Translations under genes and position numbers: made by a program | The notes under the pieces: generated by a model | The model's input: only the letters and a program-made list of their open reading frames with translations | The model's database searches: none | What the model was told of the DNA's origin: nothing | Assembly: GCA_046328225.1 (NCBI GenBank) | Contig: JAXLWZ010000012.1 | Location: 44,869 to 108,868, forward strand | Source of the DNA: Amarobacillus sp046328225 | GTDB lineage: Bacteria; Chloroflexota; Dehalococcoidia; Tepidiformales; Tepidiformaceae | Direction of reading: 5' to 3' | Length of the DNA: 64,000 nt | Part shown: piece after piece, positions 1 through 9,967 of the stretch | Layout of the letters: each line of letters opens with the position of its first letter | How positions within the stretch are numbered: position 1 is the first letter of the stretch

Positions 1-1050
1 TTCGCCTCGCTGGCCACGTTGGCGTTCCTCGAAGGGCTCGATGCGCGTCGCCCGCGCTCGCGGCGAGTGTGGCTCTTTGTGGCGGGCGCCGCCTTCGCGC
101 TTGCGTTCTATGGTCGCCCGACGGCCGTCGCGCTCCTGCCGGTGTTCGCCGTGCTCTTCGCCCTCCGCCGGCCATGGCGCGCCGATGTGCTCGCCGCCAT
201 CCCCGGGAGCCTGGCCGTGTTCGCCGCTGTCCAGATGCTGCTGCTCTCGCTCGGAGGCTCGCCGTTCGAGGACCTGCACACCCTCCTCACCGAGGGGCGC
301 GGCGATGCCCCCGGCGCCCTCCATTACACCGATATCGACTTTAGCTACGCCCGCTACCTCGCCCGCGACCCCACGTTCCTGCCGTTCACCGTGCTCGCGG
401 CGGGCGCCATCGTGCTCGGCCTGTGGGCAGGCCGGTGGCCGCGCAGCCGCCGCATGTACGAACTTGCCGCCTTTGTCCTCGGCCAGTACCTCTACTTCGA
501 ATTCCTCATGCGCCTCCCCGGGCTCGCCTCGTGGTGGAAGGAGCCGCGCTACGCGATGTCGATGTTCGTCCCGGCGTTCGCGCTGGTGGGCATCGCCGTC
601 GCCACCTGGCTGCGGTCGTTGACGCCGCGGTCCGCATCGACGGCGATGGCGTGGGTCGTTGGCGCGCTCGCGCTCTACGCTGCTCTCGCCGTCGATGTCG
701 TCCGCGACGACCACGCCGCCTGGGACCGGATGCGGGTCGGCCGCACCGAAGCTGGGCTCGCGGCGTTCCTCGCCGGCCAGCCGACCGTGCCGGTGTACAC
801 CTGGAACGACGACATCGCCCGCTACCTTTCGTTCCACGTCGGGCTCGAACACGCCACCGTCTACGACCGCGCGCACGACCGCGGTCTCGTGCGCAACCGC
901 TTCGACCCCGAAGGCCGCAGCCTCGTCGCGCCGGGATCGTTCGTGCTGGTGGAGGCCGGGCAGGAAGCGAGCGGCATGACCGCCGTGCCGTCGGCCTGGT
1001 CCCTCGTGTTGGAGGCCGGGAATCTGCGGCTCTATCGCGTTCCCGGCTGA
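1..1050 (+). CDS. C-terminal part of a multi-pass membrane protein, glycosyltransferase-39-like
   Basis: The reading frame is open from base 1, so the true start lies outside the window; about 349 residues are visible. The first two thirds is a run of hydrophobic segments separated by short Arg-rich loops. The last 130 or so residues look soluble. This layout resembles the C-terminal half of ArnT/PMT-type (GT39-like) lipid-linked sugar transferases, which carry a catalytic membrane domain followed by an extracytoplasmic tail. No catalytic Asp motif is visible because the N-terminus is missing, so the enzymatic role is inference from architecture only. It is followed 66 bases later by a small secreted/anchored protein on the same strand. 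Confidence 0.6.
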   Translation, partial: FASLATLAFLEGLDARRPRSRRVWLFVAGAAFALAFYGRPTAVALLPVFAVLFALRRPWRADVLAAIPGSLAVFAAVQMLLLSLGGSPFEDLHTLLTEGRGDAPGALHYTDIDFSYARYLARDPTFLPFTVLAAGAIVLGLWAGRWPRSRRMYELAAFVLGQYLYFEFLMRLPGLASWWKEPRYAMSMFVPAFALVGIAVATWLRSLTPRSASTAMAWVVGALALYAALAVDVVRDDHAAWDRMRVGRTEAGLAAFLAGQPTVPVYTWNDDIARYLSFHVGLEHATVYDRAHDRGLVRNRFDPEGRSLVAPGSFVLVEAGQEASGMTAVPSAWSLVLEAGNLRLYRVPG

Positions 1051-1116
1051 GGCAGGCACCGCTTCGCCCCGCCTTTCGCGTACGCTACGCATGGCCGAAC
1101 CGGCCCGGGAGGACTG

Positions 1117-1383
1117 ATGCGAGGCTTGGCCTGCTCTCTGCTTGCGATACTCGTGCTGACCGGCGCGGCGGCACCCGGCATCCGCACCGTCTCCGCCCAA
1201 TCCCCGACGGTCGCGGTTCCGTCCGACGGCGAAGTCGCCAGCACCGACTCCGATGCGCCGCTGCTCGTCCTCGGCATCGGCGTGTTGCTCGCCGTCGCCG
1301 CCGGCAGCGGCTACTTCTTCTTCCGGAAGCCTTCACGTGATGACGACGGCGACGATATCCCAGGTATTGGGGAGAATCCCTAG
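1117..1383 (+). CDS. Small membrane-anchored exported protein of unknown function
   Basis: 88 residues. A GGGAGG ribosome-binding site at about 1107-1112 precedes the ATG. Residues 1-28 form a signal peptide ending near VSA-QS. A short polar stretch follows, then one hydrophobic segment (about 49-69), then a charged tail rich in Asp (SRDDDGDD). The protein would therefore be a mini surface protein held by a C-terminal membrane helix. I recognise no family. It sits between a membrane glycosyltransferase-like gene and a secreted metalloprotease on the same strand, which suggests a cell-envelope role but proves nothing. Confidence 0.6.
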   Translation: MRGLACSLLAILVLTGAAAPGIRTVSAQSPTVAVPSDGEVASTDSDAPLLVLGIGVLLAVAAGSGYFFFRKPSRDDDGDDIPGIGENP

Positions 1384-1509
1384 GTTCGACCGCGCATATT
1401 CGGGCCGAATGGCGATCTTTTGCCCCCGGTTTACACAATCCGGCGGATTTGAAACGTTCCTGCGAGTTCCATCTCCTCAGGCGTGCCGCGGCGCGCGCGG
1501 AGGTGGGGC

Positions 1510-2565
1510 ATGCGGATTCGTTCGAAGTTGGGGCTTGCGGCCCTCGCCGCGGGGGCGCTGTTCCCGTCGCTGCTCTCCGGCCCCGCCGCCCGCGCCGAGG
1601 CTCCCGCGAGCTATCGCACCGCAGGGATGACGTTGCAGGTCGAACGAAACGGCACGCCCTACACCGTCGTCATCGAGATGCTCGTCGAATCCGAGGTCTC
1701 CGAGGAGGCCGTGGCCACCACCCTGCGCGGCATCGCCGCCCGCTTCCCGCTCACCTCCGAGCCCGCCATCAGCGCCGCGCACGAGGCGTTTGTCCTCAAT
1801 TCGTCCCGCTGGCCCGATGCGCGCGTGGCCTGGGCCTACAACCCCACCGGCCGGCCCGCGGCACTCGCCGGCGAGCGTGACGCCATCGCCGCCGCCGCCA
1901 ACTCCTGGAACGCCGCCGGCGCCTTCGCCTTCGTCGATGCCGGGGCCACCGGCGCGGGCACGGGCGGCTGCCACGGCGCCACCGATGGCGTGAACACCCT
2001 CGGCTGGGCGAACCAGGACGGCTCCGTGCTTGCCATCACTTGCGGCTGGTACTCCGGCGCTCGCTCGACCGAATTCGATATGGAGATCGACCCGGACTGG
2101 GACTGGACCACCGGCAGCGGGCGCACCGGCGTCGATGTCCAGAGCGTCGTCCTTCACGAATTCGGCCACGCCCTCGGCCTCGCGCATTCCGACGATCGCA
2201 ACGCCGTCATGTTCAGCACCTACCTCACGGGCAGCCTCCGCCGCGACCTCGCCAGCGACGACATCGCGGCGCTCACGGCGATGTATGGCGCGGCGCCCAC
2301 GGCCGGTGCGGCGGCAGCGCCTTCGACCTTCGCCCTCCAGGCCGGCGCGAATCTCCTTACCTGGCCGTCAGCCCACGTGGCCCCCGCGCAGGCGTTCGCC
2401 CAGCACCCCGAGGTCGTGGCCGTGTACGCGCTCGATAGCGCCGGACGCTGGCGGCAGTACGTCCCGGGCGCGCCCACCTATGTGAACGACCTGGCGGCGC
2501 TCGAACCGGGCATGCCGTACTGGGTGCTCGCCTCCGCTTCCGTCAGCATCCCCATCCAGCACTGA
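1510..2565 (+). CDS. Secreted matrixin-type zinc metalloprotease
   Basis: 351 residues from the ATG at 1510, chosen because GGAGGTGGGG stands just upstream and a signal peptide (about residues 1-30, ending ARAEA) follows directly. The zinc site HEFGHALGLAH (HExxHxxGxxH) lies near residue 218, followed by a Met-turn-like AVMFS. This is the matrixin/metzincin signature, so the protein should be an exported zinc endopeptidase. A C-terminal region of about 80 residues (from about 275) is rich in Trp and Pro and resembles add-on domains of secreted proteins in this lineage. The substrate is unknown. It converges with the large DUF2298 gene, with only four bases between the two stop codons. Confidence 0.85.
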   Translation: MRIRSKLGLAALAAGALFPSLLSGPAARAEAPASYRTAGMTLQVERNGTPYTVVIEMLVESEVSEEAVATTLRGIAARFPLTSEPAISAAHEAFVLNSSRWPDARVAWAYNPTGRPAALAGERDAIAAAANSWNAAGAFAFVDAGATGAGTGGCHGATDGVNTLGWANQDGSVLAITCGWYSGARSTEFDMEIDPDWDWTTGSGRTGVDVQSVVLHEFGHALGLAHSDDRNAVMFSTYLTGSLRRDLASDDIAALTAMYGAAPTAGAAAAPSTFALQAGANLLTWPSAHVAPAQAFAQHPEVVAVYALDSAGRWRQYVPGAPTYVNDLAALEPGMPYWVLASASVSIPIQH

Positions 2566-2569
2566 CCGC

Positions 2570-5500
2570 TCAGGGCGCCTTCACCTCGTAGATCCAGTTC
2601 TCGCCCTCGTGGTACACGGGCGAAAGCTGGCTCATGGTCGCGAACTTCGCGAGCCCGGCCTGTGTCCCGAAGACGCGCTCTTCGCCACCGACGACCACAT
2701 AACGCACGTTGTACTTCCGCAGATACGTCGCCGCGAACACCGGGTCGGGGTCCGCGTAGAAACGAATGGTGTCGCCGCGGCGCTCCTGGATCAGCCCGGC
2801 ATAGTCCATCCGGTACGCGATCTCGTGCCAGTCCCAGCCGACGACGGCGGGCAGCCCCGTGTTCACCGACACCCGGCCCGTCCAGTGGTAGAGCGGCCCC
2901 ACCGCTTCCGCGATCGTCGGGCTCCCCTGCACGTTCGCCCGCAGCCAGGTGAAGATGCCCACGTCGTCCTTGAGCACCAGCCAGCGGTCGTCGGCCATAT
3001 CGGGCGTGCCGCGGTCCTCGTAGTAGCGGGCTTTTTCGAGGTACGCCCAGCCGTTCAGCGTCGCCGGTGTCTCGGCGAATCGCGCATCCTGCCGCGCCTT
3101 CGTCCCCGAGACCAGGTAGATCCCGCCGCCGAAGAGCAGCAGCGCTGCCGCGATCGCGCCGGCCACGGCGGGCACGCGCCGTCCCGCCAGCGGGCGAACC
3201 CGCCACCCGTCCGCCGCCCACAGCGCCGTCGCGAGGTACCAGCCCGCGTACCCACACCCCACCGCGTAGAGCTGCCACGCCTGCAACGAGAACTTGAACA
3301 CCGTGTTCATCCGCACGATGTCGTTCTTCACCGTCACCACGTCGACCCCGCCCGCGACGCCGACGGCCGCCGCGAGAATCGCCGTCGCGATCAGCCGCGC
3401 CGGGTCACGCGCGGGCGAACGGAGTTCCAGCCACGCCAGGTTCACCAGGTACACCAGCAACACGGCACTCAGCGCCACCACCGTCAGCTGCGCCTTCGGC
3501 ACCCCGAGGTCGCCCGGGCCCGCCGGCCGCGCATCGATCCACCACCAGCCGATGCGCCAGGTGAGCGTGGTCAGCCCCAGCAGGAAGACGCCGAGCGCCA
3601 GCACTTCCGCGCGGCCGGCCACCGTCGCCAGGACGATGTTGCGGCCGGGCTTCCCGCCGCGCGCCCGCAGCTCCTCCCAGTACCGCACCGCGATGAACGC
3701 CACGGTGAACGCGAGGAACACGCCGAAGTGGGCGGCGTACTGGTTCGGCTTCGTTGTCTCCGGCGCCTTCATGATGCCGCTCTGGAAGACCTCGAAGTGG
3801 CGGGTGTACGGCGCGAACACCACCATCAGCACGCCCGCCGCCAGCGCGAGCTGCCCGGCGCCGTCCCACCAGCGTCGCTGCCATCGCCCCGGCGCCAGCA
3901 GCTGCCCGGCCGCGATGGCCGCCGTCGTGAGCAGCACCGCCGTCGGGAAGTCCCAGGTGTGAACCGTGCGCACGAGCCCGAGCATCAGGCCCATCGCCGC
4001 CGCGATCGCCCACGTCTGCCGCCGCAGCCCGCCGCGCGCCGCGCTCACTATCAGCGCCGACGCCAGCGCGATCACGCTCCCAAAGAACGAGAGGCCCATC
4101 AGGTGCGGGTGCAGGTCCGCGAACAGCGCCGACCAGTACGGGAACTCCGTGATGTCGAACTGGCCGATGTGCACGCGCGAGCTCCGCCACCAGTCGAACG
4201 GCGGCAGCGCCTTCCCCCCGAAGGTCCACTGGAAGAACCCGCCCACTGCGCCGGCCATGCCGCCGAGGAACCGCGCGAGCCACCGGACCGGTTCGCCCAC
4301 CACCGGCAGCGGGCTTTCGCGGCCCCAGCTTTCGCCCCAGGTGTTGAGGCTCTGCAACCGTTCGACCATCTGGTGCGCGCCGTCCAGGTTGCCGATGCCG
4401 ATGAGCAGGACCGCCCCGAACGCGGCCGCGATCAGTGCCGGGCGAACTGACGCGCGACCCGGCCGGCCGGCCGCCCGATGCCGCGCACGCGCGCTCAAGC
4501 CCACCAGGTTGTGCACCGTCGAAGCCGCCGTCACCGCCGCCAGCGAAGCGAACGTCGGCACGCCGAGATTGAACGCGACCTCCGGCACGATCCGCAGCGC
4601 GCGCATCGGCACGGCGAGGAACCACCAGCCCATGTAGTAGTAGTTCATCGTCCCGCCCGCGAGCCACGGGTCGAAAGGCGGCAGGATGGTCGAACGCGCC
4701 ACCGCCGTCAGGTACGCCAGCTCCACGGGCTTTTCGCCACCCTGCGGGCTGTGCCAGGTGTCCGGGTTCGCGTAGCGCAGCCACAGGAACGCGAAAAACG
4801 CGGCCAAGAACACGCCCTCCAGGGTCAGCCACGTCCGCCAGCGCGCTCGCGCCTCGGCCAGCAACGTCCGCCGCCGGGCGAACGCTGCGAGCCCACCGGC
4901 GGTCAGCGCCGCGCCGAAGACGGCCCACGCGAGCCCACCCGAGAAGTGCGCGGCGCCCCACGCAACCACCAGCCACGTCCCGAACGACGTCCCGATGAGC
5001 CCCGCCAGCTTCGAAAACCCGTACCCGCGGTCGGGCATCGCGCGGAAGAGCCACGACGTGAACGGCAGCGCTGCGAACGCCGCCGCCTCCAGCCACAGCA
5101 GCCACCACAGCCACGGCAGGTTGTGACTCGTCATCCCGCCCTGGTTGAAGGCATCGCTGAACGTCCCGCCGCGCTCCTGGATCGCCCGCTCTTCCGCTGT
5201 GAATTGCAGCCCGTTGGTCCGACCCTGGCGAGGGAGCAGGTCCACGGCCCGCTCCGGGTGCGCGTCGTTCAGCAGCGCCAGCGCCCGGTCCGCGTTGAAC
5301 CGCTCCGACTTCTTGTAGATCCAAACCTCCGGGTGGTCGTAGACCGTGAACGACTCCTCCGCGGCGGAATCGTCGTACGTGATGCCCAGGAACGACGGCC
5401 GCACCTCGAAGTGCGCCACGAGGTCGAAGCCGAGCTCGCCCGACTCCAGCAGCTGGTAGTAGCGGATGGTCGCCGGGTACTCGCGTTCGAGCCGGGGCAC

Positions 5501-7225
5501 GGAACCGCGTACCCGGTTGGACGTAATCGCGACATAATCCGCGCCCGCCAACCCCACCGATGCCGGCGCCGGCTGCGTCCGCCCGACGACCAGGTCGCGC
5601 ACCTTTTGCAGCGAATCCGTGTCGTACGGTGTCGTCTCCACGAACTGGTACCCGAAGGCGTACCCCGGGATGGCGTACGGGATCGAGTCGTCCCACAGCT
5701 CCGTCGTGATGTGCGACCCCGCCGGGATGTTCTCGTAGATCCAGCGGCTCGCCGCGATGCGCGGGTGCTCGGACGAGTACACATTCTGGAATGCGAGCGC
5801 CCACCAGGCGGTCGAAAGCACCACCACGGCGAACGCCGCGCCCGCCGCGATTCGCAGCCAGCGCGCGGGGATCGCCGGCGCCTGCCGCCCCGCGATGCGT
5901 GGCAGCACCAGCTGCGTCAGCCCACCGCGCATCGCCCACCGCAGCAGGTTCGCGCACCCCCAGCCCGCCATCACGCACAGCAGCGGGTACGCCGGCGCGA
6001 AGTACCGCAGGTAGGTCACGAAGCGGATCCCCTGCACCCCGAAAATCCCCGCCGCGAGCGACACCGGCAGCACGAACGCGAGGTCTCGCCTGCGGAAGAT
6101 GAACACCGCCCCTATCGCCGTCGACACCCACGCGGCGATCCCCAGGCCAGGCCCCAGCCCGTACCGCAGCATGTTCTCCAGCGGATAGAGGACCGGCGAC
6201 CGCCCCGCGAACTGCACAAACGGCGGGAAGTTGATTTCGCCCTTCTGGCGCATCCACTCGCCTTCGAACACGTCCGTCTTCCAATACGGGTTGATGGACA
6301 TGTCCCAGAAGCTCGGGCCCGTGAACGCGTAGGGCTGGGCCACGCGGAACGCGAAAATCGCCACCGCCGTCGCAAAGCACACCACCGAGACATCCGTCAT
6401 CCAGTGCCCGGCGATGGCCCGGCTCCCGCGCCACGTCAGCCCGAGCCGCGGGATGTCGCGAATCCCGATGCGGATCAGTGCCGCCGTCGGGATCACGGGA
6501 TAGAAAAGCAGCGCGTTCACCTTCGATGCCATCGCGAGCCCCATGGCGGCGCCCATCGCGGCCCCCGTGAGCCACGCCATCCGGTCGCTTCGCACCCGCA
6601 CGAACAGCAACGCGAAGAGCGTTGTCAGCCCCCCGAAGAACACCAGGTACGGGTCCGCCGCCCAGAAATGCGAGAGCTGCGTGGGCAACACCGCGAGCGC
6701 ATACAGCATCGCCGCCAGCAATCCCGCACGGCGCCCGAACAGCACCGTCGCGATGCCCGCGACCACCAGGATCGTGGCCGTGTCGATGGCTGCCGTGAGC
6801 CGCCGCCCCCAGACCACCGTGGTGTCGTAGCCGTTCCCCGGGCCGGCCGCGTCGTCCCGCGCCCACGTACTGACGGCCTTCGCCACGAAGATCGGCACGG
6901 TGCCGTACACGAACGACGGCGTGTCCGGCGCGTTATAAGGATTAAGCGGGCTCGTCCCCGTGTTGAAGTATTCGCCCACGCCCGAGGGCCACTCGATCTT
7001 GTCCGTCACGATGGAGAGGAAGCGCTCGTCGGGGTGCATCTGCAGCGGCACGTTCGCGCCCGCCGGCTGGTCCCAGCCCAGGCCGTGGAAGCGCAGCACC
7101 GCGCCGATGAGCACAATCGCCGCCAGCGCAAGTGGGAACGCGAGCCGGGCCGCGAGCGGGTGGCTCAGCACTGCCGCGAGCACGCCCGGCCGCGCCGCGC
7201 TCCGCTCGATCGGCGTTTCAGTCAC
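2570..7225 (-). CDS. Giant DUF2298 (Chlor_Arch_YYY) multi-pass membrane protein
   Basis: 1551 residues from a GTG at 7225. An in-frame start at 7342 also exists, but the residues it would add are polar and look non-coding. The N-terminal half has many membrane helices with an extracytoplasmic loop and resembles PMT/GT39-like mannosyltransferases (an early HPDERFL motif; acidic residues there often bind the lipid-sugar donor). The C-terminal half contains the YYMGWW motif and further helices typical of DUF2298, the 'YYY' family known from Chloroflexota and archaea. Likely role: transfer of sugar from a polyprenyl carrier at the outer membrane face. That function is inference from the family; no substrate is known. 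It is divergent from the nitrite reductase gene. Confidence 0.85.
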   Translation of the reverse strand: MTETPIERSAARPGVLAAVLSHPLAARLAFPLALAAIVLIGAVLRFHGLGWDQPAGANVPLQMHPDERFLSIVTDKIEWPSGVGEYFNTGTSPLNPYNAPDTPSFVYGTVPIFVAKAVSTWARDDAAGPGNGYDTTVVWGRRLTAAIDTATILVVAGIATVLFGRRAGLLAAMLYALAVLPTQLSHFWAADPYLVFFGGLTTLFALLFVRVRSDRMAWLTGAAMGAAMGLAMASKVNALLFYPVIPTAALIRIGIRDIPRLGLTWRGSRAIAGHWMTDVSVVCFATAVAIFAFRVAQPYAFTGPSFWDMSINPYWKTDVFEGEWMRQKGEINFPPFVQFAGRSPVLYPLENMLRYGLGPGLGIAAWVSTAIGAVFIFRRRDLAFVLPVSLAAGIFGVQGIRFVTYLRYFAPAYPLLCVMAGWGCANLLRWAMRGGLTQLVLPRIAGRQAPAIPARWLRIAAGAAFAVVVLSTAWWALAFQNVYSSEHPRIAASRWIYENIPAGSHITTELWDDSIPYAIPGYAFGYQFVETTPYDTDSLQKVRDLVVGRTQPAPASVGLAGADYVAITSNRVRGSVPRLEREYPATIRYYQLLESGELGFDLVAHFEVRPSFLGITYDDSAAEESFTVYDHPEVWIYKKSERFNADRALALLNDAHPERAVDLLPRQGRTNGLQFTAEERAIQERGGTFSDAFNQGGMTSHNLPWLWWLLWLEAAAFAALPFTSWLFRAMPDRGYGFSKLAGLIGTSFGTWLVVAWGAAHFSGGLAWAVFGAALTAGGLAAFARRRTLLAEARARWRTWLTLEGVFLAAFFAFLWLRYANPDTWHSPQGGEKPVELAYLTAVARSTILPPFDPWLAGGTMNYYYMGWWFLAVPMRALRIVPEVAFNLGVPTFASLAAVTAASTVHNLVGLSARARHRAAGRPGRASVRPALIAAAFGAVLLIGIGNLDGAHQMVERLQSLNTWGESWGRESPLPVVGEPVRWLARFLGGMAGAVGGFFQWTFGGKALPPFDWWRSSRVHIGQFDITEFPYWSALFADLHPHLMGLSFFGSVIALASALIVSAARGGLRRQTWAIAAAMGLMLGLVRTVHTWDFPTAVLLTTAAIAAGQLLAPGRWQRRWWDGAGQLALAAGVLMVVFAPYTRHFEVFQSGIMKAPETTKPNQYAAHFGVFLAFTVAFIAVRYWEELRARGGKPGRNIVLATVAGRAEVLALGVFLLGLTTLTWRIGWWWIDARPAGPGDLGVPKAQLTVVALSAVLLVYLVNLAWLELRSPARDPARLIATAILAAAVGVAGGVDVVTVKNDIVRMNTVFKFSLQAWQLYAVGCGYAGWYLATALWAADGWRVRPLAGRRVPAVAGAIAAALLLFGGGIYLVSGTKARQDARFAETPATLNGWAYLEKARYYEDRGTPDMADDRWLVLKDDVGIFTWLRANVQGSPTIAEAVGPLYHWTGRVSVNTGLPAVVGWDWHEIAYRMDYAGLIQERRGDTIRFYADPDPVFAATYLRKYNVRYVVVGGEERVFGTQAGLAKFATMSQLSPVYHEGENWIYEVKAP

Positions 7226-7463
7226 GAAGGGCTCACGTGCGTCGGGGAATGCACTGCCACAGGATACGGCCCGCGCGCGAATTGTCAGCCCGCGTGCTTT
7301 CCCGGAGCGAACCCCGCCCGCCGGCACGGCATGGAACTGCAACGCCGCGCTCCGCGCTCCCTCGGCCCGAAACCCGCGGGAAACGTCCCGGCAAACTGCT
7401 GTTCATCCCCCGGTAATTTCGCTGACTCGAACGGATGGCACCGTTTCCCCAAGGGAGGTGCAC

Positions 7464-9026
7464 GTGCCAAACAAGTTCGAACTCATGAAGGCCGAAAAGG
7501 ATGGCCTCGACATCTGGCCGGACCTCCTTCGCTACGCGGCGGAGGACGTCCCCATCGACCAGATTCCCGAAGACGACCTCAACCGCATGAAGTGGTACGG
7601 CGTTTTCCACCGGCCACAGCGTCCGGGGACGTTCATGCTCCGGCTGCGCGTCAGCGGGGGGATGCTGCGCGCGAACCAGCTGCGGGCCATCGCTGCCCTC
7701 AGCCGCGACCTCGGCCACAACGAGATTGACCTCACGACCCGCCAGAACGTCCAGCTTCGCGGCCTCCGCCTGAAGGACATTCCCGGGCTCCTGTCGCGGC
7801 TGTCTGATGCCGGCCTGCACTCCACCCAGACGGGCATGGACAACGTCCGCAACGTCATCGGCTGCCCGCTCGCCGGCGCCGACGGCATGGAGCTGTTCGA
7901 TTCCACGCCCCTCGTGCGGGCGATCAGCGATGCCCTCCTCATCGCCCGGAAGGAGTACAGCAACCTTCCCCGGAAGCTGAACGTCTCCGTCGCCGGCTGC
8001 CGGGACGACTGTGGCCACGCGCAAACCCAGGACGTCGGCTTCGTCCCCGCGACGCGCGATATCGCCGGCCGCCGCGTCGCCGGCTTCAACGTCCTCGTGG
8101 GCGGCGCCCTGGGCGGCACCAGCCCCCGCCTCGCGACGCCGCTCGACGTGTTCGTTCGCCCCGAGCAGGTCGTGCCCTTCTTCCTCGCGCTGCTCCGCGT
8201 CTTCCGCGACAACGGCCCGCGCGAAGTGCGCACCCGTGCCCGCCTCAAGTGGCTCATCGCCGAATGGGGCGAGGACCGCCTGCGAGCCGCCGTCGAAGCC
8301 GAGATGGAGACTACCCTCGAACGCGCCGGCATCGACGAGCGCCTCCAACTGGCCGGCGACCACCTCGGCATCCATCCCCAGCGCCAGGTCGGCCTCAGCT
8401 ACGTGGGCCTCCACGTCCCCGTCGGCCGCATTCGTGCCGAGCAGCTCGAACGCGTCGCCGACCTCGCCGAAGCGCACGGCAGCGGCGAAGTGCGCATCAC
8501 CATCGACCAGAACCTGGTGGTCATGGGCGTGCCCGATGCCAGCCTCTCCGCGCTGCTCCTCGATCCGCTCCTCCAGGAGCTCAAGCCGAACCCGTCGTCC
8601 GTGTGGCGAAACCTCGTCGCCTGCACGGGTAACGACTACTGCCACTTCTCCCTCATCGATACCAAGAAGCACGCCTTCCAGCTCGCAACCGACCTCGAAC
8701 GGAAGGGGGTGCAGGTCCCCCGCGGCACGCGCATCCACGTCTCCGGCTGCGTCCACGCCTGCGGCAAGCACCACGTCGGCGATATCGGCCTCCAGGGCGC
8801 CAACATCCGCCTCGGGGACCGTGTCGATGAATCCGCCGATGTCTACGTCGGCGGCAAGCTCGGCGAAGATGCGCGTCTCGCCGCCCGCATCCTCACCAAC
8901 GTCCACTGGGAGGACCTGCCCGTCCTCGTCGAAGCGCTCGTGCGCCAGCGGTTCCAGCAGACGGTACCGCTTTCCATGATGCGCCTCATCGATACCGATA
9001 CGCCGCGGGAGGTGGCAACAGCATGA
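7464..9026 (+). CDS. nirA: Ferredoxin-type nitrite/sulfite reductase, sirohaem and 4Fe-4S
   Basis: 520 residues from a GTG at 7464 with AGGGAGGTG just upstream (7452-7460); longer in-frame starts lack a ribosome site. The N-terminal half carries the nitrite-reductase segment TGMDNVRNVIGCPLAG near residue 130. The cofactor site is CTGNDYC (C-x5-C) near 390 and CVHAC (C-x3-C) near 430, the ligands for 4Fe-4S and sirohaem. Two ferredoxin-like half-domains and two catalytic domains fit the assimilatory NirA length. It should reduce nitrite to ammonia (or sulfite to sulfide) with six electrons from ferredoxin in the cytoplasm. The overlapping downstream nitrite channel favours nitrite over sulfite. 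Confidence 0.88.
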   Translation: MPNKFELMKAEKDGLDIWPDLLRYAAEDVPIDQIPEDDLNRMKWYGVFHRPQRPGTFMLRLRVSGGMLRANQLRAIAALSRDLGHNEIDLTTRQNVQLRGLRLKDIPGLLSRLSDAGLHSTQTGMDNVRNVIGCPLAGADGMELFDSTPLVRAISDALLIARKEYSNLPRKLNVSVAGCRDDCGHAQTQDVGFVPATRDIAGRRVAGFNVLVGGALGGTSPRLATPLDVFVRPEQVVPFFLALLRVFRDNGPREVRTRARLKWLIAEWGEDRLRAAVEAEMETTLERAGIDERLQLAGDHLGIHPQRQVGLSYVGLHVPVGRIRAEQLERVADLAEAHGSGEVRITIDQNLVVMGVPDASLSALLLDPLLQELKPNPSSVWRNLVACTGNDYCHFSLIDTKKHAFQLATDLERKGVQVPRGTRIHVSGCVHACGKHHVGDIGLQGANIRLGDRVDESADVYVGGKLGEDARLAARILTNVHWEDLPVLVEALVRQRFQQTVPLSMMRLIDTDTPREVATA

Positions 9027-9850
9027 CCGGGGATACTGTCGAGGCCGTCGCGGGCGCGGCGGCGAAGAAGGCGCGCTACCTGCGCGAATCGCCGTCCGGC
9101 TACTTCATCCTCTCCGCCCTCGCCGGCGCCTACGTCGGCTTTGGCATCATCCTTATATTCGCCATCGGCGCGCCCCTCTCCGCCGCCGGTTCGCCGTTCA
9201 CGAAGGTGGTCATGGGCGCCTCCTTCGGCATCGCCCTCTCGCTCGTCATTTTCGCCGGCTCCGAGCTCTTCACCGGCAACAACATGGTGATGATGATTGG
9301 CGCCCTGAAGCGCACATCCTCGCCCGTGGCCCTGGCCTCCGTCTGGGTCCTGAGCTTCCTCGGCAACCTGGCCGGCTCCCTCCTCCTCGCCTGGCTCGTG
9401 GCGAAGAGCGGCGTGCTCGGCGGCGCGCCCCAGCTCGGCTTCGTCCAGAAGACCGTCGAAACGAAGATGCACCTGCCCGCCTCCGAGCTCTTCGTGCGCG
9501 GCATCCTCTGCAACTGGCTCGTCTGCCTGGCCGTGTGGTCCGCGATGCGCGCCCAGACCGAGATGGCCCGCCTGGTGATGATCTTCTGGTGCCTCTTCGC
9601 CTTCATCGGCGCCGGATTCGAACACAGCGTCGCGAACATGACCCTGCTCGCCGTCGGCCTTTTCCAGGAGCATGGCGCCGCCATCACCTGGGGCGGCTTC
9701 GCCCACAACCTGGTGCCCGTCACCCTGGGCAACATCGTCGGCGGCGCGGCCTTCGTCGGCGGAGCCTACTGGTTCTCCAACCTGCCCCTTCGCCTCGGCC
9801 GGGTCGAAGCGCCCGCCCGCCCGCCCGAGGCAGCCATGGCCGAAGCCTGA
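9023..9850 (+). CDS. Formate/nitrite transporter family channel (NirC/FocA type)
   Basis: 275 residues. The ATG overlaps the nirA stop (ATGA), so the two are translationally coupled. Six to seven hydrophobic helices are visible, and GAGFEHSVANMT near residue 195 holds the central His of the FNT pore that governs anion/acid passage. The coupling to a nitrite reductase suggests that the channel imports nitrite. A formate or other monocarboxylate channel cannot be excluded from sequence alone. The operon ends at a strong hairpin at 9878-9904. Confidence 0.88.
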   Translation: MTGDTVEAVAGAAAKKARYLRESPSGYFILSALAGAYVGFGIILIFAIGAPLSAAGSPFTKVVMGASFGIALSLVIFAGSELFTGNNMVMMIGALKRTSSPVALASVWVLSFLGNLAGSLLLAWLVAKSGVLGGAPQLGFVQKTVETKMHLPASELFVRGILCNWLVCLAVWSAMRAQTEMARLVMIFWCLFAFIGAGFEHSVANMTLLAVGLFQEHGAAITWGGFAHNLVPVTLGNIVGGAAFVGGAYWFSNLPLRLGRVEAPARPPEAAMAEA

Positions 9851-9877
9851 GCCCGCCACCCCATCAGCTCTCCCTGG

Positions 9878-9904
9878 AGGCCGCCCGGAACACCCGGGCG
9901 GCCT
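9878..9904 (+). terminator. Hairpin after the nirA-nitrite channel operon
   Basis: An 11-bp perfect inverted repeat (AGGCCGCCCGG / CCGGGCGGCCT) with a 5-base loop lies 27 bases after the channel stop codon. The downstream run is only moderately T-rich (TCCTCGTT), so it may be an inefficient intrinsic terminator or a 3' stabiliser. Confidence 0.6.
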
Positions 9905-9967
9905 TCCTCGTTGACGCGCGCCGCGAGAATCGGCCATGCTTGGTCAACTTTGGGAGGTTCGCCGCTC

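Noticed and set aside
3405..6866. A 1153-codon minus-strand frame inside the DUF2298 gene
   Set aside because: It is a shadow frame of the same strand in another phase, rich in Gly/Arg/Ala. The DUF2298 frame carries the membrane helices and family motifs.
7226..7463. Small gene between the DUF2298 gene and nirA
   Set aside because: Open frames here have no ribosome site and give Arg/Pro-rich products; the region fits a divergent promoter zone, though no clear -35/-10 pair was found.
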